NCBI RefSeq assembly: GCF_000820845.2
Contig: NZ_CBXV010000008.1
Span: 251,001-315,000, forward strand
Reading direction: 5' to 3'
Length of the DNA stretch: 64,000 nt
Source: Pyrinomonas methylaliphatogenes
GTDB lineage: Bacteria; Acidobacteriota; Blastocatellia; Pyrinomonadales; Pyrinomonadaceae
Below are positions 16,230 to 25,949 of the stretch, piece by piece. The position numbers and the translations under genes were made by a program. The notes beneath the pieces were generated by a model. It saw only the letters and a program-made list of their open reading frames with translations, was not told where the DNA came from and did not search any database. The number at the start of each line of letters is the position of its first letter. Position 1 is the stretch's first letter.

Positions 16230-16566
16230 CCTCTTCCCGGTCGCGCAAGAGTTTATATGCGGCGATGGCGACCAGCGCGCCGATGGCTGCGCCGATCAAA
16301 GTTAACCAGAGATCAGGCCGCAGATCAGCTAACACGAGGTTGGCATCGGCCCCTTTATACCGCCAACCATAACGTGTCTCGTAAATGCGGCCAAACTGGA
16401 GCAAGATCGAAGAACCAACGCCGAAAGCCAAAGCCGCGATCACGCCGACGATGACTAATCTGCCGCGGCTGAGCTTTTCGCTTTCGATCATGTAACGTTT
16501 GGAGATCAGACCCGCGATGATGCCGATGATGATGTAAGCGAGCCAGTATTCGATACGAACCGCCAT
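16216..16566 (-). CDS. Small integral membrane protein, function unknown
   Basis: 116 residues with three predicted transmembrane helices: about 6-24 (LAYIIIGIIAGLIS), 38-58 (LVIVGVIAALAFGVGSSILL) and 88-108 (LWLTLIGAAIGALVAIAAY), and a short charged tail (LRDREEGFEA). I do not recognise the family. ATG 16566 is preferred over 16584 because AGGGAGAG lies directly before it. It follows the NUDIX gene on the same strand by 42 bp. The codons for the last four residues and the stop lie in repeat pair J. Confidence 0.7.
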   Translation of the reverse strand: MAVRIEYWLAYIIIGIIAGLISKRYMIESEKLSRGRLVIVGVIAALAFGVGSSILLQFGRIYETRYGWRYKGADANLVLADLRPDLWLTLIGAAIGALVAIAAYKLLRDREEGFEA

Positions 16567-16608
16567 CTCTCTCTCCCTGCCCATTGAGGATCGAAAACAC
16601 CCGCTGAT

Positions 16609-17154
16609 TTAAGAGCTTAGATTAGACAATCCGCGGCGCGCGGCTGTCAACAGCAACCCGATGATTGTCTTAGCATCTTCTATCTCTCCGGTGAAGATCA
16701 TGTCGAGCGCGCGGTTGAGCGGAAGACGAACCATCTCTAACGTTTCGTCATCTTCCAACCTCTGCTGCGTCTGTCGCAATCCGGTGGCGAGATAGACCCA
16801 CATCTTCTCGGTGCAGAAACCGGGAGAGACGAAGAACTCCGCCAGCTTCTCCCATCGCTCGGCGACCAATCCCAACTCTTCTTCCAACTCTCGCGCGGCG
16901 CATTCTTCCGGCGTCTCTTCCCTATCTCGACTTCCCGCTGGGACTTCGAGCAGATACTTGACCGCGGGATGACGATACTGCCGGATGAGCGCGACCGTGT
17001 CATCATCGAAGAGCGCGACGATCGCCGCGCTCCCCGGATGCCGCACGATTTCGCGTGCGTGCGTGCGCTCGCCCTCGCGCACCATATCGATCGTCACATC
17101 GAAGATGCGCCCGTTGTAAATCTTTTCGCTTGACAAGACCTCGGGAGATCCCAT
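16609..17154 (-). CDS. NUDIX hydrolase, ADP-ribose pyrophosphatase type
   Basis: 181 residues. The NUDIX box is intact: G(5)E(7)RELEEELGL in GSRDREETPEECAARELEEE, preceded by LIRQYRHPAVKYLLEVPAGS, which is the ADP-ribose/GDP-mannose pyrophosphatase arrangement. Such enzymes split ADP-ribose to AMP and ribose 5-phosphate in the cytoplasm. An AGGAG lies nine bases before the ATG. The gap of about 150 bp to folC (17155-17305) holds nothing I can name. Confidence 0.9.
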   Translation of the reverse strand: MGSPEVLSSEKIYNGRIFDVTIDMVREGERTHAREIVRHPGSAAIVALFDDDTVALIRQYRHPAVKYLLEVPAGSRDREETPEECAARELEEELGLVAERWEKLAEFFVSPGFCTEKMWVYLATGLRQTQQRLEDDETLEMVRLPLNRALDMIFTGEIEDAKTIIGLLLTAARRGLSNLSS

Positions 17155-17305
17155 CAGTTCAGGCTCCTTCCGCTAATGGCGCGCTTGCGTTGCCGCGTCG
17201 CAAAGCATTGATTGAGATTATAGAAGATCCGAGCGAAATCGACGAAGAAACAGGTGACGACGCGGTCTTCGCCTCCGCCGACCGCTAATCATCCCAAGCG
17301 GACGA

Positions 17306-18613
17306 TCAAATAGCGGTCGCTGGACCGAGCGCCGCCTTCGTTTCGCCGATCAAGTAGAGCGATCCCGTCACGCAAATCAACCCATCGTCCGGAGTCAAAT
17401 CGCGCGCGCGCGCCAACGCCTCGGCGACCGATCCCGCCGTTTTGATCTTGCGGCGATCGAAATCGCGCGGCGCAGCCTCGACGAGCGTGGCGATCGTCGC
17501 CGCGCGTTCGTTCGCCACGCGCGTCAAGATCAACTCTCGCGCCGCGGGGAAAAGGATGCGCGCGATCTCGGTCAAATCCTTATCGCGCATCGCGCCGAAG
17601 ATGAGCGTGATCGGGGATCTGACGAACTCGTCGAGAAACTCGCGCAAAGCGCGCGCGCTTGCCGCGTTGTGCGCGCCATCCAACAGCATCTTCGGGCGCG
17701 TTTCGAGCAATTCGAGTCGCCCGGCGTGCTCAACCGTCTCCAACCCCTCGATGATCGCTTCGCGCGAGATCGCGAATCCGTCCTCACGCAAAGTTTCGGC
17801 GAGCGCGATCGCCACAGCCGCGTTCACCGCCTGATGCCGCCCGCGCAGATTCAGCCGCACGTTCTCGTAGCGATCCTCTTCGGTCGCGAAATCGAGGCGC
17901 AAGCGGCCCAGATCGGAAGAGCCCCTGATCTCGAAATTCGGATAGACGATGCGCGGCGTAACCTCGCACTCGCGGCAGCGACGTTCGATCACCCGCCTCG
18001 CTTCGGGATGTTGCGGGGCGATCACAGCGCGCGTCCCGGGGCGGATGATCGCCGCCTTCTCCGCCGCGATCGCTGCGAGGGTCGAGCCGAGATATTCCTG
18101 ATGATCGAAATCTATGGGCGTGATCGCCACCGTTCGAGCTCGGGCTGCGGTCGTCGCATCGAGCCTTCCGCCCAAACCGGTTTCGAGGATGGCTAGCTCG
18201 ATCTGCGCATCGGCGAAAGCGAGGAGCGCCGTCGCCGTCACCTGTTCGAAGAAGGTCGGCCAGGCTCCCGTCTCGCGCTCGATCATTTCCGCTTCGGTTC
18301 GCACGCGCGAAGCGTGCCGGGCGAAATCTTCCTGTGCGATCTCTCTTCCGCCGATGCGGATGCGCTCGGTGATCGAAACAAGATGGGGCGAAGTGTAAAG
18401 CCCGGTTCTGATTCCAGCGGCGCGACAGATGGCGTCGAGCATCACGGCGACGGAACCTTTACCGTTCGTGCCGGCGATTTGAACGGATGGGAACTTCTCG
18501 TGCGGCTTGCCGAGCTCATCAAGCAGTCGCTCGATGTTCTCTAGGCCGAGCTTCATGGCCAACGTTTCGTGGCCCAGTCCGTAAAGGTAACGAACCGCTT
18601 CGGCGAAGTCCAT
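17306..18613 (-). CDS. folC: Bifunctional folylpolyglutamate / dihydrofolate synthase
   Basis: FolC adds glutamate to dihydropteroate or folates. The 435 residues show the Mur-ligase P-loop (SVQIAGTNGKGSVAVMLD near 42-58), YTSPHLVSITERIRI, the ETGLGGRLDATT segment and LLDGAHN in the C-terminal domain. It lies downstream of accD, the common bacterial order accD-folC, with 41 bp between that hold a GC-rich stem-loop. Start at ATG 18613, without a strong Shine-Dalgarno. Confidence 0.95.
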   Translation of the reverse strand: MDFAEAVRYLYGLGHETLAMKLGLENIERLLDELGKPHEKFPSVQIAGTNGKGSVAVMLDAICRAAGIRTGLYTSPHLVSITERIRIGGREIAQEDFARHASRVRTEAEMIERETGAWPTFFEQVTATALLAFADAQIELAILETGLGGRLDATTAARARTVAITPIDFDHQEYLGSTLAAIAAEKAAIIRPGTRAVIAPQHPEARRVIERRCRECEVTPRIVYPNFEIRGSSDLGRLRLDFATEEDRYENVRLNLRGRHQAVNAAVAIALAETLREDGFAISREAIIEGLETVEHAGRLELLETRPKMLLDGAHNAASARALREFLDEFVRSPITLIFGAMRDKDLTEIARILFPAARELILTRVANERAATIATLVEAAPRDFDRRKIKTAGSVAEALARARDLTPDDGLICVTGSLYLIGETKAALGPATAI

Positions 18614-18625
18614 AAAGGTTGGGAA

Positions 18626-18650
18626 AGCGCCCTCGGCTCAAGGGGGCGCT
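18626..18650 (-). other. Stem-loop between accD and folC
   Basis: AGCGCCC (18626-18632) pairs with GGGCGCT (18644-18650), extendable by a T-G and a C-G pair. It sits 4 bp after the accD stop. On the minus strand it is followed only by TTTCCC, so it is more likely an mRNA-stabilising or attenuating hairpin than a full terminator. Confidence 0.5.
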
Positions 18651-18654
18651 CTTT

Positions 18655-19575
18655 TCAGTCGGTCGCGTGAAGGGCGGAAGCGCGCGGCAACTCCTCCGCC
18701 TTCTCTTCGCGCGCAGTCTGCACCGCCGGATTCATCATGAAGTTCAGGAGCCTGATGATGAACGACCGCATCTCGCGCCGATCGACCACCGCATCGATCA
18801 TCCCATGTTCGAGCAAGAATTCAGCGCGCTGGAAGTCCTTGGGCAGTTTCTGCCGGATCGTCTGCTCGATCACGCGCGGGCCAGCAAAACCGATGAGCGC
18901 GCGCGGTTCGGCAATGATCACATCGCCCAACATGGCGAAGCTCGCCGTCACGCCGCCCGTGGTCGGATCGGTCAGAATCGAGATGAAAGGCAATCGCTCA
19001 TCGTCAAGGCGCGCTAACGCGGCAGACACTTTCGCCATCTGCATGAGCGAGAGCGCTCCCTCTTGCATGCGCGCGCCGCCCGAAGCGGCGATGGTGATGA
19101 CGGCAGCGCGCTCGCGTATGGCGCGTTCGATCAAGCGCGTGACCTTCTCGCCGACGGCAGAGCCCATCGAACCGCCCAAGAAGTTGAAATCCATCGCGCC
19201 CGTAAAAACCAGATGGCCGCCGATCATGCCGCGCGCGTTGATGATCGCTTCGGGCAGGCCCGAAGTTCTGCGCGCCTGCTCCAATCTTTCGCGATACGGT
19301 TTGGTGTCGACGAAGTTGAGCGGATCGGTCGAAATTACTCCGGCATCCAACTCTTCATAGATTCCTTCGTCGTAGAGCATCGCCAAACGCGCGCGCGCAT
19401 CGAGGCGAAAATGGTAACCGCAATGCGTACAGACCTGAAATGACTCTTCCAGTTCGCGACGGAAGAGCGCAGCATCGCATGACGGACATTTGACGAAGAT
19501 GCCTTCGGTCCGCACGTGACGTTTGTCTTGTGGGACGACCTCGATCTTACGGCTCTTTTTGCGAAACCAAGACAT
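18655..19575 (-). CDS. accD: Acetyl-CoA carboxylase carboxyltransferase subunit beta
   Basis: AccD with AccA transfers the carboxyl group from biotin to acetyl-CoA, the committed step of fatty-acid synthesis. The 306 residues begin with the family's four-Cys zinc ribbon (VKCPSCDAALFRREL...CTHCGYHFRLDAR) and continue with the crotonase-like core (GALSLMQMAK, LPFISILTDPTTGGVTASFAMLGDV, GFAGPRVIEQTIRQKLP). accA is not in the window. The nrnA gene lies 104 bp upstream on the same strand, folC 41 bp downstream. Confidence 0.96.
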   Translation of the reverse strand: MSWFRKKSRKIEVVPQDKRHVRTEGIFVKCPSCDAALFRRELEESFQVCTHCGYHFRLDARARLAMLYDEGIYEELDAGVISTDPLNFVDTKPYRERLEQARRTSGLPEAIINARGMIGGHLVFTGAMDFNFLGGSMGSAVGEKVTRLIERAIRERAAVITIAASGGARMQEGALSLMQMAKVSAALARLDDERLPFISILTDPTTGGVTASFAMLGDVIIAEPRALIGFAGPRVIEQTIRQKLPKDFQRAEFLLEHGMIDAVVDRREMRSFIIRLLNFMMNPAVQTAREEKAEELPRASALHATD

Positions 19576-19679
19576 ATAGATTCATCCCAACGCGGAATTT
19601 CGGCCCCGCATCGACTTGGGGTCCAAAGCGTAACATGACACTGGATCGGCCCTTCGCTTGCTGCCGCTCGATGAAAGAT

Positions 19680-20702
19680 TCAAGCCACCTCTTCGGGCAG
19701 CGCCTCTTGATCATCGAAGATGAGCAGCGGGCGACGCGGCGTGTCTTCGGCTTCGCGCTCGACCGCTTCGATGAGCGCCTGCACGATCGTGCGCTCGATC
19801 TCTTCCCAACCGCCGCGCAACGTACACCCAGCTGCATTGCGATGTCCGCCGCCGCCGAAGCGCTCGGCGACGCGCGCGACGTTGACGTTGCCCTTCGAAC
19901 GCAAGCTCGCGCGGTAAACCCCGGGCGCGCACTCTTTGAGAAACGCAACCGCTTCGACGCATCCGACGCTCAATGGATAGTTGACGAACCCGTCGCCATC
20001 TTCTTCGAACGCTCCGGCGCTCTCCTTCATCTCAAGCGTCTGGCGCATCCACGCGACGCGCCCCGACGGATCACGCTTGAGCGTGGAGAGGACTTGCGTG
20101 AGCAGGTCCAGCTTGCTCCACGGATGGCTATTGAAGACGTTCTCGGCGACCTTGGCCGGTTTGACTCCGGCGCGCACCAGTTCCGAAGCGATCTTGAAGG
20201 TGCGCTCGGTCGTGTTCGAATAGTGAAATGAGCCCGTGTCGGTGACGAGCGCCGTGTAGATGCACTCGGCGATCTCGCGCGTGACGCGCACGCCGATCGC
20301 TTTACAGAGATTGTAGATCATCTCACCGACCGCCGAAGCGGTCGAATCGATCCAGTTGACGGTGCCGAAGAGCGCGGTCGTCGAATGGTGATCGATGTTG
20401 ACGACGAATTGCTTATCTAGGCCTTTGAGTCCGGGCCGCTCGATGTCCGAACATTCGATGACGAAGACGGCATCGTAATCGCGATCGACAGCCGGCGTGA
20501 TGCGCACGTCTGCGGCGCCGGGCAGTTTGCTGTAGGCGTGCGGGACCGGATCGCGCATGATCACCTCAACCTCTTTGCCGAGCGCGCGCAGCAACCAGTA
20601 GAGGCCGAGCGAGGAACCGAGGCTGTCGCCATCCGGGCGGATGTGAGAGGTGATGGCAAAACGGCGCTTCGTTTCGATGAGTTCGATGACTTGGCTCAAC
20701 AT
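19680..20702 (-). CDS. nrnA: DHH/DHHA1 phosphoesterase, NrnA-type
   Basis: NrnA-type enzymes degrade nanoRNA (2-5 nt) and in many bacteria dephosphorylate pAp or hydrolyse c-di-nucleotide intermediates. The 340 residues carry the DHH metal motifs SHIRPDGDSLGSSLGL, VIECSD, NIDHHSTT and the DHHA1 end with GGGGHRNAAGCTL. The gene follows rbfA by 6 bp in the nusA-infB-rbfA-nrnA order found in many bacteria, so it is part of the translation/ribosome-maturation operon. Confidence 0.94.
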   Translation of the reverse strand: MLSQVIELIETKRRFAITSHIRPDGDSLGSSLGLYWLLRALGKEVEVIMRDPVPHAYSKLPGAADVRITPAVDRDYDAVFVIECSDIERPGLKGLDKQFVVNIDHHSTTALFGTVNWIDSTASAVGEMIYNLCKAIGVRVTREIAECIYTALVTDTGSFHYSNTTERTFKIASELVRAGVKPAKVAENVFNSHPWSKLDLLTQVLSTLKRDPSGRVAWMRQTLEMKESAGAFEEDGDGFVNYPLSVGCVEAVAFLKECAPGVYRASLRSKGNVNVARVAERFGGGGHRNAAGCTLRGGWEEIERTIVQALIEAVEREAEDTPRRPLLIFDDQEALPEEVA

Positions 20703-20708
20703 GCTAGC

Positions 20709-21122
20709 TTACCGCGTGCGCTCATCGCTTGCGGAGCGAGGAGCATCTTCCTCCATGTCATCCGACTTTTCAACACGTCGTTCCGTTTCAAGCTGATAGA
20801 GCAGCGTGCCGACACGCTCGGCGCGTTCGCCTTCGGTGTCGCGCACAAAATGCAGATGCGGCACTCGACGCAGGCTCAATTCCAGCGCGATCTGTTGCCG
20901 GATGTAGGGCGCCGCTTCGCGCAGCGCGGCCAGAGCGAGGCGCGCTTCGCGCTCCGTGCCGGCGATCGTCACATAGACGCTCGCATCGCGCAGATCGCTC
21001 GAGACGCGCACGTCGGTGACGGTGACCATCTCGACGCGCGGATCGTCGAGCTCATAACCGACGATCTGCATGACCTCTTCGCGGACCAACTCGGCGACTC
21101 TCTCGGGACGATGTAATCTCAT
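20709..21122 (-). CDS. rbfA: 30S ribosome-binding factor RbfA
   Basis: RbfA binds the 30S subunit and helps late 16S rRNA maturation. The conserved KH-like core starts at RPERVAELVREEVMQIV and continues through DPRVEMVTVTDVRVSSDLRDASVYVTI and LSLRRVPHLHFVRDTEGERA. The start is ambiguous: ATG 21122 gives a normal 137-residue protein without a Shine-Dalgarno, while a GTG at 21191 has AAAGGAGG in front but adds 23 residues not seen in typical RbfA. The tail after residue about 115 is acidic and disordered. Confidence 0.92.
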   Translation of the reverse strand: MRLHRPERVAELVREEVMQIVGYELDDPRVEMVTVTDVRVSSDLRDASVYVTIAGTEREARLALAALREAAPYIRQQIALELSLRRVPHLHFVRDTEGERAERVGTLLYQLETERRVEKSDDMEEDAPRSASDERTR

Positions 21123-21212
21123 AAGATCGAGCGGAAGCTGGCACGCTCCAAACCGAATCTGCGCTCCGCTTGAAACGTGGCGCGCTTCCACTCCCTCCTT
21201 TCGGCCCGAATT

Positions 21213-23903
21213 TTAAAGTTCCGTCGCGGCGACCTTCTCGATCGTGAAGACTTCGATCTGATCGCCGACTTTGATGTCGTTGAAGTTCTCGAGTCCAACG
21301 CCGCACTCGAACCCTTCGCGCACCTCGGCGACGTCCTCCTTGAATCGCCGCAAGCTGGCGATGTTGCCTTCCCAGATGACGATGCCATCGCGAACGAGGC
21401 GCGCGCGTGCGCTGCGGCGCACCACGCCTTCCGTCACCATGCATCCGGCGACGTTGCCGACGCGCGGCACGCGGAAGACCTCGCGTATCTCGGCGCGGCC
21501 AAGCACGCGCTCGCGTTCGACCGCTTCGAGCATGCCGAGCATGGCGGCGCGAATCTCCTCTTCGACCTTGTAGATGATCGAATGGAGACGTATATCCACG
21601 CCCTCCTGTTTGGCGAGTTCAGCCGCGCGCGCTTCGGGTCGCACGTTGAAACCGATGATGACGACGGCCGTATTTTTGGCTCCAGCTTGCGTCGCCGAAG
21701 CGAGCAACACGTCCGATTCGGTGATCGCGCCGACGCCGCTGCGGATCACCTTGACCTTGATCTTATCGGTGGAGAGTTTCTGCAGCGTGCTCTTCAGCAC
21801 TTCGACCGAACCTTGCACATCGGCTTTGAGCACGACGAGAAGTTCTTTGACCTCCTTTTCGCCGAGCGCTTCGATGCCGCGTTTGACCGTCTGCACGAGC
21901 GCGCTTTGACGCGCGAGCATCTGCCGGTGTTGGGCGATCTGCTGCGCGCGCGCTATATCGGTGACCACTTGGAACTGGTCGCCCGCTTGCGGCACGCCCT
22001 GCAGGCCAAGCACCTCGACGGGCGTCGCCGGTCCGGCCTCTTGAACCGGCTCGCCGCGGTCGCTATAAAGAGCGCGCACTTTGCCATAAACTTGGCCGAC
22101 GATGAACGGATCGCCGATGCGGAGCGTCCCTTGCTGGACCAGCACGGTGGCGACCGGACCGCGACCGCGATCGAGCTTCGCTTCGAGCACGACGCCCGAA
22201 GCGAGCCGCGTGGGGCTCGCGCGCAAGTTCAGCAGGTCCGCCGTGAGCAGGATGGTTTCGAGCAGCACGTCCAGATTCTGCCGTTTCTTCGCCGAGACGA
22301 GCACCATCTCGGTATCGCCGCCCCATTCGACGGGCGTCAAGCCCTGCTGCGCCAGTTCCGTTTTGACGCGCTCGGGATTCGCCTCCGGCTTGTCGATCTT
22401 GTTGATGGCGACGATGATCGGCACGCCCGCGGCGCGCGCATGCTCGATCGCTTCGATCGTTTGCGGCATCACCCCATCATCGGCGGCAACGACCAACACG
22501 ACGATGTCGGTGACTTTGGCCCCGCGCGCGCGCATCATGGTGAAAGCTTCGTGACCGGGCGTGTCGAGGAAGACGACGCGCCGCATCTCGGATGGATTAT
22601 CCGGATTGGGCACGTGGACGCTGTAAGCGCCGATGTGCTGCGTGATGCCGCCCGCTTCGTGCGCGGCCACATCCGTAGCGCGGATCGCATCGAGCAATGA
22701 GGTCTTGCCGTGATCGACGTGGCCCATCACGGTGATGACCGGCGCGCGCGGCACTTCGACATCATCCGCGCCCGTTTCGATCAGATCTTCGAACTCTTCC
22801 TCAGCAACCATCTCTTCGAACGGCACGAACTTCACTTCGTAACCGAAGCGCCGTCCGAGCTCGATGGCCGCTTCGTTGCTGATCGTTTGATTGATCGTCG
22901 CGAGCACGCCGCGCTGCAAGAGAAGAGCCACGACATCTTTCGGCTTGAGGCCGATCTTTTCGGCGAAATCTTTGACGGTCGCCCCCTCAACCAAGCGAAT
23001 GGGTTTCAGTTCGCCAGAAGCGACGTTGACTGCGCTCATCAACCTCTCTTCGAGCGAACGGGGCCGCGGCGGAGGCAGCACATCGCGTTCGACGATCTTC
23101 TCTTTGCGCGCATGCCGCGTCCGCGCCCCGCGACGCCGCGCATCCGGCGGCGGGATATAGGTCGTTTGCGGGACGCGCGTCTCTTCGGGCTGTTCGTGCA
23201 GTTCTTGGGTTCGCGCCCGTTCCGCCCGCGCCGCGCTTTCACGCTCTGGGCGCGTCGGCTTCGCCGGTTCGGTTGGCCGAGGGATCCCGCCCACCGGCGG
23301 AGTCAAACGGATGACCTTCACCTGCGGCTGCCCGGCCTTCGGCTTCGGCGCTTCGACTGGGGCTTGGGCCTCGGGTGGGGTCTGCTTCTGCGCAGGAGCG
23401 GTCGGCTGAACCGATTTCTCCGCTTCGACTTGAGCGGGCGGCTCCTGAGTCGGCTCCGCCGCAGCTTCGGCAGGTTGCGCGCTCTCCACAGAAGGAGGGG
23501 CCCCCTGTTCGATCGGAGGCGGCGCGATCCTCCTGAGCACGCGCCTTACGGCTGCTGGTTGCGCCTGTTTTTGTGTCTCGCCGGTCGGCGGCGAAGGAGC
23601 GGGCGCCGGGGCGATCTCAACCTGTTCCGGCACAGGCGAAGCGGCGGCCTCGGTCCTCGTTTCTTCCGGCGCCGGGCGCACCGCCTTCTTGACGACGCGC
23701 ACAGCGCGCGGCGCGATCGCCTCTTGCTTGGGGAAGTATTTGTTCCGGATCTTGTTCGCGATATCCTCAGGGATGGTGTTCGAAGGCACGCTGACATCGT
23801 GCCCCTCGCGCCGCGCATCCTCGATGATGCGTTTGTTGTCGAGCTTCAGCTCTTTCGCTAGATCGTAGATCCTAACCTTCTTTGACTTGTTGGAAGCGGC
23901 CAT
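21213..23903 (-). CDS. infB: Translation initiation factor IF-2
   Basis: IF-2 brings fMet-tRNA to the 30S subunit and hydrolyses GTP at subunit joining. The 896 residues show an N-terminal IF2_N domain ([16 protein letters not shown]), a long Pro/Ala/Glu-rich linker (about 60-290), a second IF2_N-like motif ([15 protein letters not shown]), the GTPase domain ([32 protein letters not shown]) and domains II-IV. AAGGAG stands five bases before ATG 23903. It follows nusA by 152 bp; the ylxR and ylxQ genes often found between are absent. Confidence 0.97.
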   Translation of the reverse strand: MAASNKSKKVRIYDLAKELKLDNKRIIEDARREGHDVSVPSNTIPEDIANKIRNKYFPKQEAIAPRAVRVVKKAVRPAPEETRTEAAASPVPEQVEIAPAPAPSPPTGETQKQAQPAAVRRVLRRIAPPPIEQGAPPSVESAQPAEAAAEPTQEPPAQVEAEKSVQPTAPAQKQTPPEAQAPVEAPKPKAGQPQVKVIRLTPPVGGIPRPTEPAKPTRPERESAARAERARTQELHEQPEETRVPQTTYIPPPDARRRGARTRHARKEKIVERDVLPPPRPRSLEERLMSAVNVASGELKPIRLVEGATVKDFAEKIGLKPKDVVALLLQRGVLATINQTISNEAAIELGRRFGYEVKFVPFEEMVAEEEFEDLIETGADDVEVPRAPVITVMGHVDHGKTSLLDAIRATDVAAHEAGGITQHIGAYSVHVPNPDNPSEMRRVVFLDTPGHEAFTMMRARGAKVTDIVVLVVAADDGVMPQTIEAIEHARAAGVPIIVAINKIDKPEANPERVKTELAQQGLTPVEWGGDTEMVLVSAKKRQNLDVLLETILLTADLLNLRASPTRLASGVVLEAKLDRGRGPVATVLVQQGTLRIGDPFIVGQVYGKVRALYSDRGEPVQEAGPATPVEVLGLQGVPQAGDQFQVVTDIARAQQIAQHRQMLARQSALVQTVKRGIEALGEKEVKELLVVLKADVQGSVEVLKSTLQKLSTDKIKVKVIRSGVGAITESDVLLASATQAGAKNTAVVIIGFNVRPEARAAELAKQEGVDIRLHSIIYKVEEEIRAAMLGMLEAVERERVLGRAEIREVFRVPRVGNVAGCMVTEGVVRRSARARLVRDGIVIWEGNIASLRRFKEDVAEVREGFECGVGLENFNDIKVGDQIEVFTIEKVAATEL

Positions 23904-23978
23904 GAACTCCTTCTCGACGCTTTAAGCGAAGTTACGAGCGTCGTGCGCTCGGAAAACGGTTAATGACTCCGCTCTCGG

Positions 23979-24021
23979 CCTTGAGGGGCGCGGAGCCATC
24001 TTCCGCTCCGCAGCCTCAAGG
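23979..24021 (-). other. Large stem-loop between nusA and infB
   Basis: CCTTGAGG (23979-23986) pairs with CCTCAAGG (24014-24021) and GCGGAGC (23990-23996) with GCTCCGC (24005-24011), giving a 15-bp stem with a small internal mismatch and an 8-base loop. A second GCGCGC-CGTA-GCGCGC palindrome follows at 24030-24045. Neither is followed by a T run on the minus strand, so a processing or pausing site is more likely than a terminator. Confidence 0.6.
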
Positions 24022-24055
24022 GAAGCGGCGCGCGCCGTAGCGCGCAGGCGAAAAC

Positions 24056-25849
24056 TCACTCGTCAGCGCTGCGCGAAAGTTCATCCTTCGATCCCTCAAC
24101 TTGAGCTTCGCGAGCAGCGCGTTCTTCTTCGACCGCCGCGGCCTGCCGTTCGATCACGGCAGCTTCGGACGAGGTGATATCTGGCGTCGGCACGATCACA
24201 TCCGGGCGAAGATCACGCCCGGCGTCCATCTCTTGCAACACTAACTCGTCGACCGTCATCGGATCGGCTTCGGTGAGCGCCACCGGATCGGCTGAGTCTT
24301 CCGCGCGGATCTTCTCCTCGGCGATGAAGGGCGGGCGCGTCTGCACAGCTTCATCGTAACCGCGCGCGGTCGGATCCTCTCCTTCCCGCTCCTCCGCCGG
24401 ACCGCTCGCGGACGCCCCGCTCTCTTCAGCGCTCGGCTGAGCCGTCGCGCCCTCATTGCGCGCGGCGATGATGTTACGCGCCGAATCGATCAACGCCTGC
24501 GCCTCGTCGAAGCTGATATCGAGGTATTCGGAGATCTCATCGACCGAGGTCGCCGCCAACGTCTCCAGATCCTTGATCCCGCGCTCGGCCAAAATATTGG
24601 CGATGGCCGGCGTCACGCCTTCGAGCGAAGTCAACGGCACCTCGGCGCCAGCTAACATCGCGGCGCCCATCTGCCGCGCGATCTCGCGCTTGATCTCCGC
24701 CTCGCTCTTGATATCGATGTCCCATCCAACCAACTGCGCTGCAAGGCGCACGTTCTGTCCGCGTTTGCCGATCGCCAAGCTCAACTGATCCTCATCGACG
24801 ATCACTTCAATCTTCTTCCGCTCGATGTCCGTGATGCGGACTTGATTGACCTTGGCCGGCGAAAGGGCGTTGGCGGCGAAGATCGAAGGCTCTTCGGACC
24901 ACTCGATGATGTCGATCTTTTCGCCGCGCAACTCGCGGATTATCGCTTGCACGCGCGATCCCTTCATCCCGACGCACGCGCCGACGGGATCGACATCGCG
25001 CTCGTTCGACGCGACGGCGACCTTCGAGCGCTCGCCCGGCTCGCGCACGATCCCTTTGATCACCACCGTCTCATCGTATATCTCCGGCACCTCCATCTCG
25101 AACAGGCGGCGCAACAGCTCCGTCGAAGTGCGCGATAGCTCGACCTGCGGCCCCTTAGCCTCCTTGGGCGAGTAGACCTTATGGATGACGGCGCGAATGC
25201 GTTCGCCTTGAGTCCACTGTTCGGTGCGCACCTGCTGGCTGCGCGGCAAAATGGCTTCCACGTTCCCCAGATCGACGATGATGTCGCCGCGCTCGAACCG
25301 TTTGACGTAGCCGCTGACGAGCTCGCCGACGCGATCGATGTACTGCTCATAGATGTTCTGGCGAACGGCATCGCGCACCTTCTGCAACAAGACCTGTTTG
25401 GCCGTCTGCGCCGCAATCCTACCGAGCTCTTCGGGTACGATCGGCACCTGAATCAGATCGCCGACGTTCACCCCCCCGCCGGCGATCCGTCGCGCCTGCT
25501 CCAAACTGATCTCCGAATCGCGGCGCGCGACTCTTTCGACGACCTTCTTCGTCGTCGAAAGAGGGATCTGCAGCTCATCGCCGATCTCGACCTCATCGCC
25601 CGCCAATTGACGCGCCTCCTCGAGCGAGATCTCCGTCGCCGGACGCGTCACCCGCTCGACGACTCTTTTGGTCGAGAAGATCTCGATCCCCGTCTCTGGG
25701 CTCCATTCGACGTTCAGATCCTCGCCCGATTTGAAATGCTTGCGCGCGGCGGCGCGCACTGCATCCTTGACCGCCTCGATGACGAGTTCGCGGTCGATCC
25801 CATGCTCTTTGCAAAGTGCATCTATGCTCTGCGCAATTGTGGCGCTCAT
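24056..25849 (-). CDS. nusA: Transcription termination/antitermination factor NusA, with N-terminal internal duplication
   Basis: NusA binds RNA polymerase and modulates pausing, termination and antitermination. The 597 residues contain the N-terminal polymerase-binding domain, S1 (YVKRFERGDIIVDLGNVEAILP), two KH domains (GACVGMKGSRVQAIIREL; SLAIGKRGQNVRLAAQLVGW) and a C-terminal helix-hairpin-helix region followed by an acidic tail. Residues about 59-98 and 99-138 are two copies of the same 40-residue unit (VVERV...EISLEEARQLAG...VGDELQIPL and VVERV...EISLEQARRIAG...VGDLIQVPI), where other NusA proteins have one. TAGGAGACC precedes the ATG. Cotranscribed with rimP upstream. Confidence 0.96.
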   Translation of the reverse strand: MSATIAQSIDALCKEHGIDRELVIEAVKDAVRAAARKHFKSGEDLNVEWSPETGIEIFSTKRVVERVTRPATEISLEEARQLAGDEVEIGDELQIPLSTTKKVVERVARRDSEISLEQARRIAGGGVNVGDLIQVPIVPEELGRIAAQTAKQVLLQKVRDAVRQNIYEQYIDRVGELVSGYVKRFERGDIIVDLGNVEAILPRSQQVRTEQWTQGERIRAVIHKVYSPKEAKGPQVELSRTSTELLRRLFEMEVPEIYDETVVIKGIVREPGERSKVAVASNERDVDPVGACVGMKGSRVQAIIRELRGEKIDIIEWSEEPSIFAANALSPAKVNQVRITDIERKKIEVIVDEDQLSLAIGKRGQNVRLAAQLVGWDIDIKSEAEIKREIARQMGAAMLAGAEVPLTSLEGVTPAIANILAERGIKDLETLAATSVDEISEYLDISFDEAQALIDSARNIIAARNEGATAQPSAEESGASASGPAEEREGEDPTARGYDEAVQTRPPFIAEEKIRAEDSADPVALTEADPMTVDELVLQEMDAGRDLRPDVIVPTPDITSSEAAVIERQAAAVEEERAAREAQVEGSKDELSRSADE

Positions 25850-25949
25850 GGTCTCCTAACGACTCTTCACGAAATTAGATTCACTTCCACCGGCCAAGTC
25901 GAACTGCCCGCTGGCGCGCCGCACTCTTACACGAAATCTCAGATCCCTT

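Noticed and set aside
16641-17305. A gene in the NUDIX-folC gap
   Set aside because: The short plus-strand frame there (17055-17288) runs opposite the NUDIX start and is Arg-rich at first; its acidic end is not enough to call a gene.
22710-23861. Long plus-strand frame opposite infB (383 residues)
   Set aside because: It is the shadow of infB codons in GC-rich DNA: very rich in Arg, Asp and His with no domain. The same holds for the long frames opposite cheB, secretin, guaB and the UPF0210 gene.
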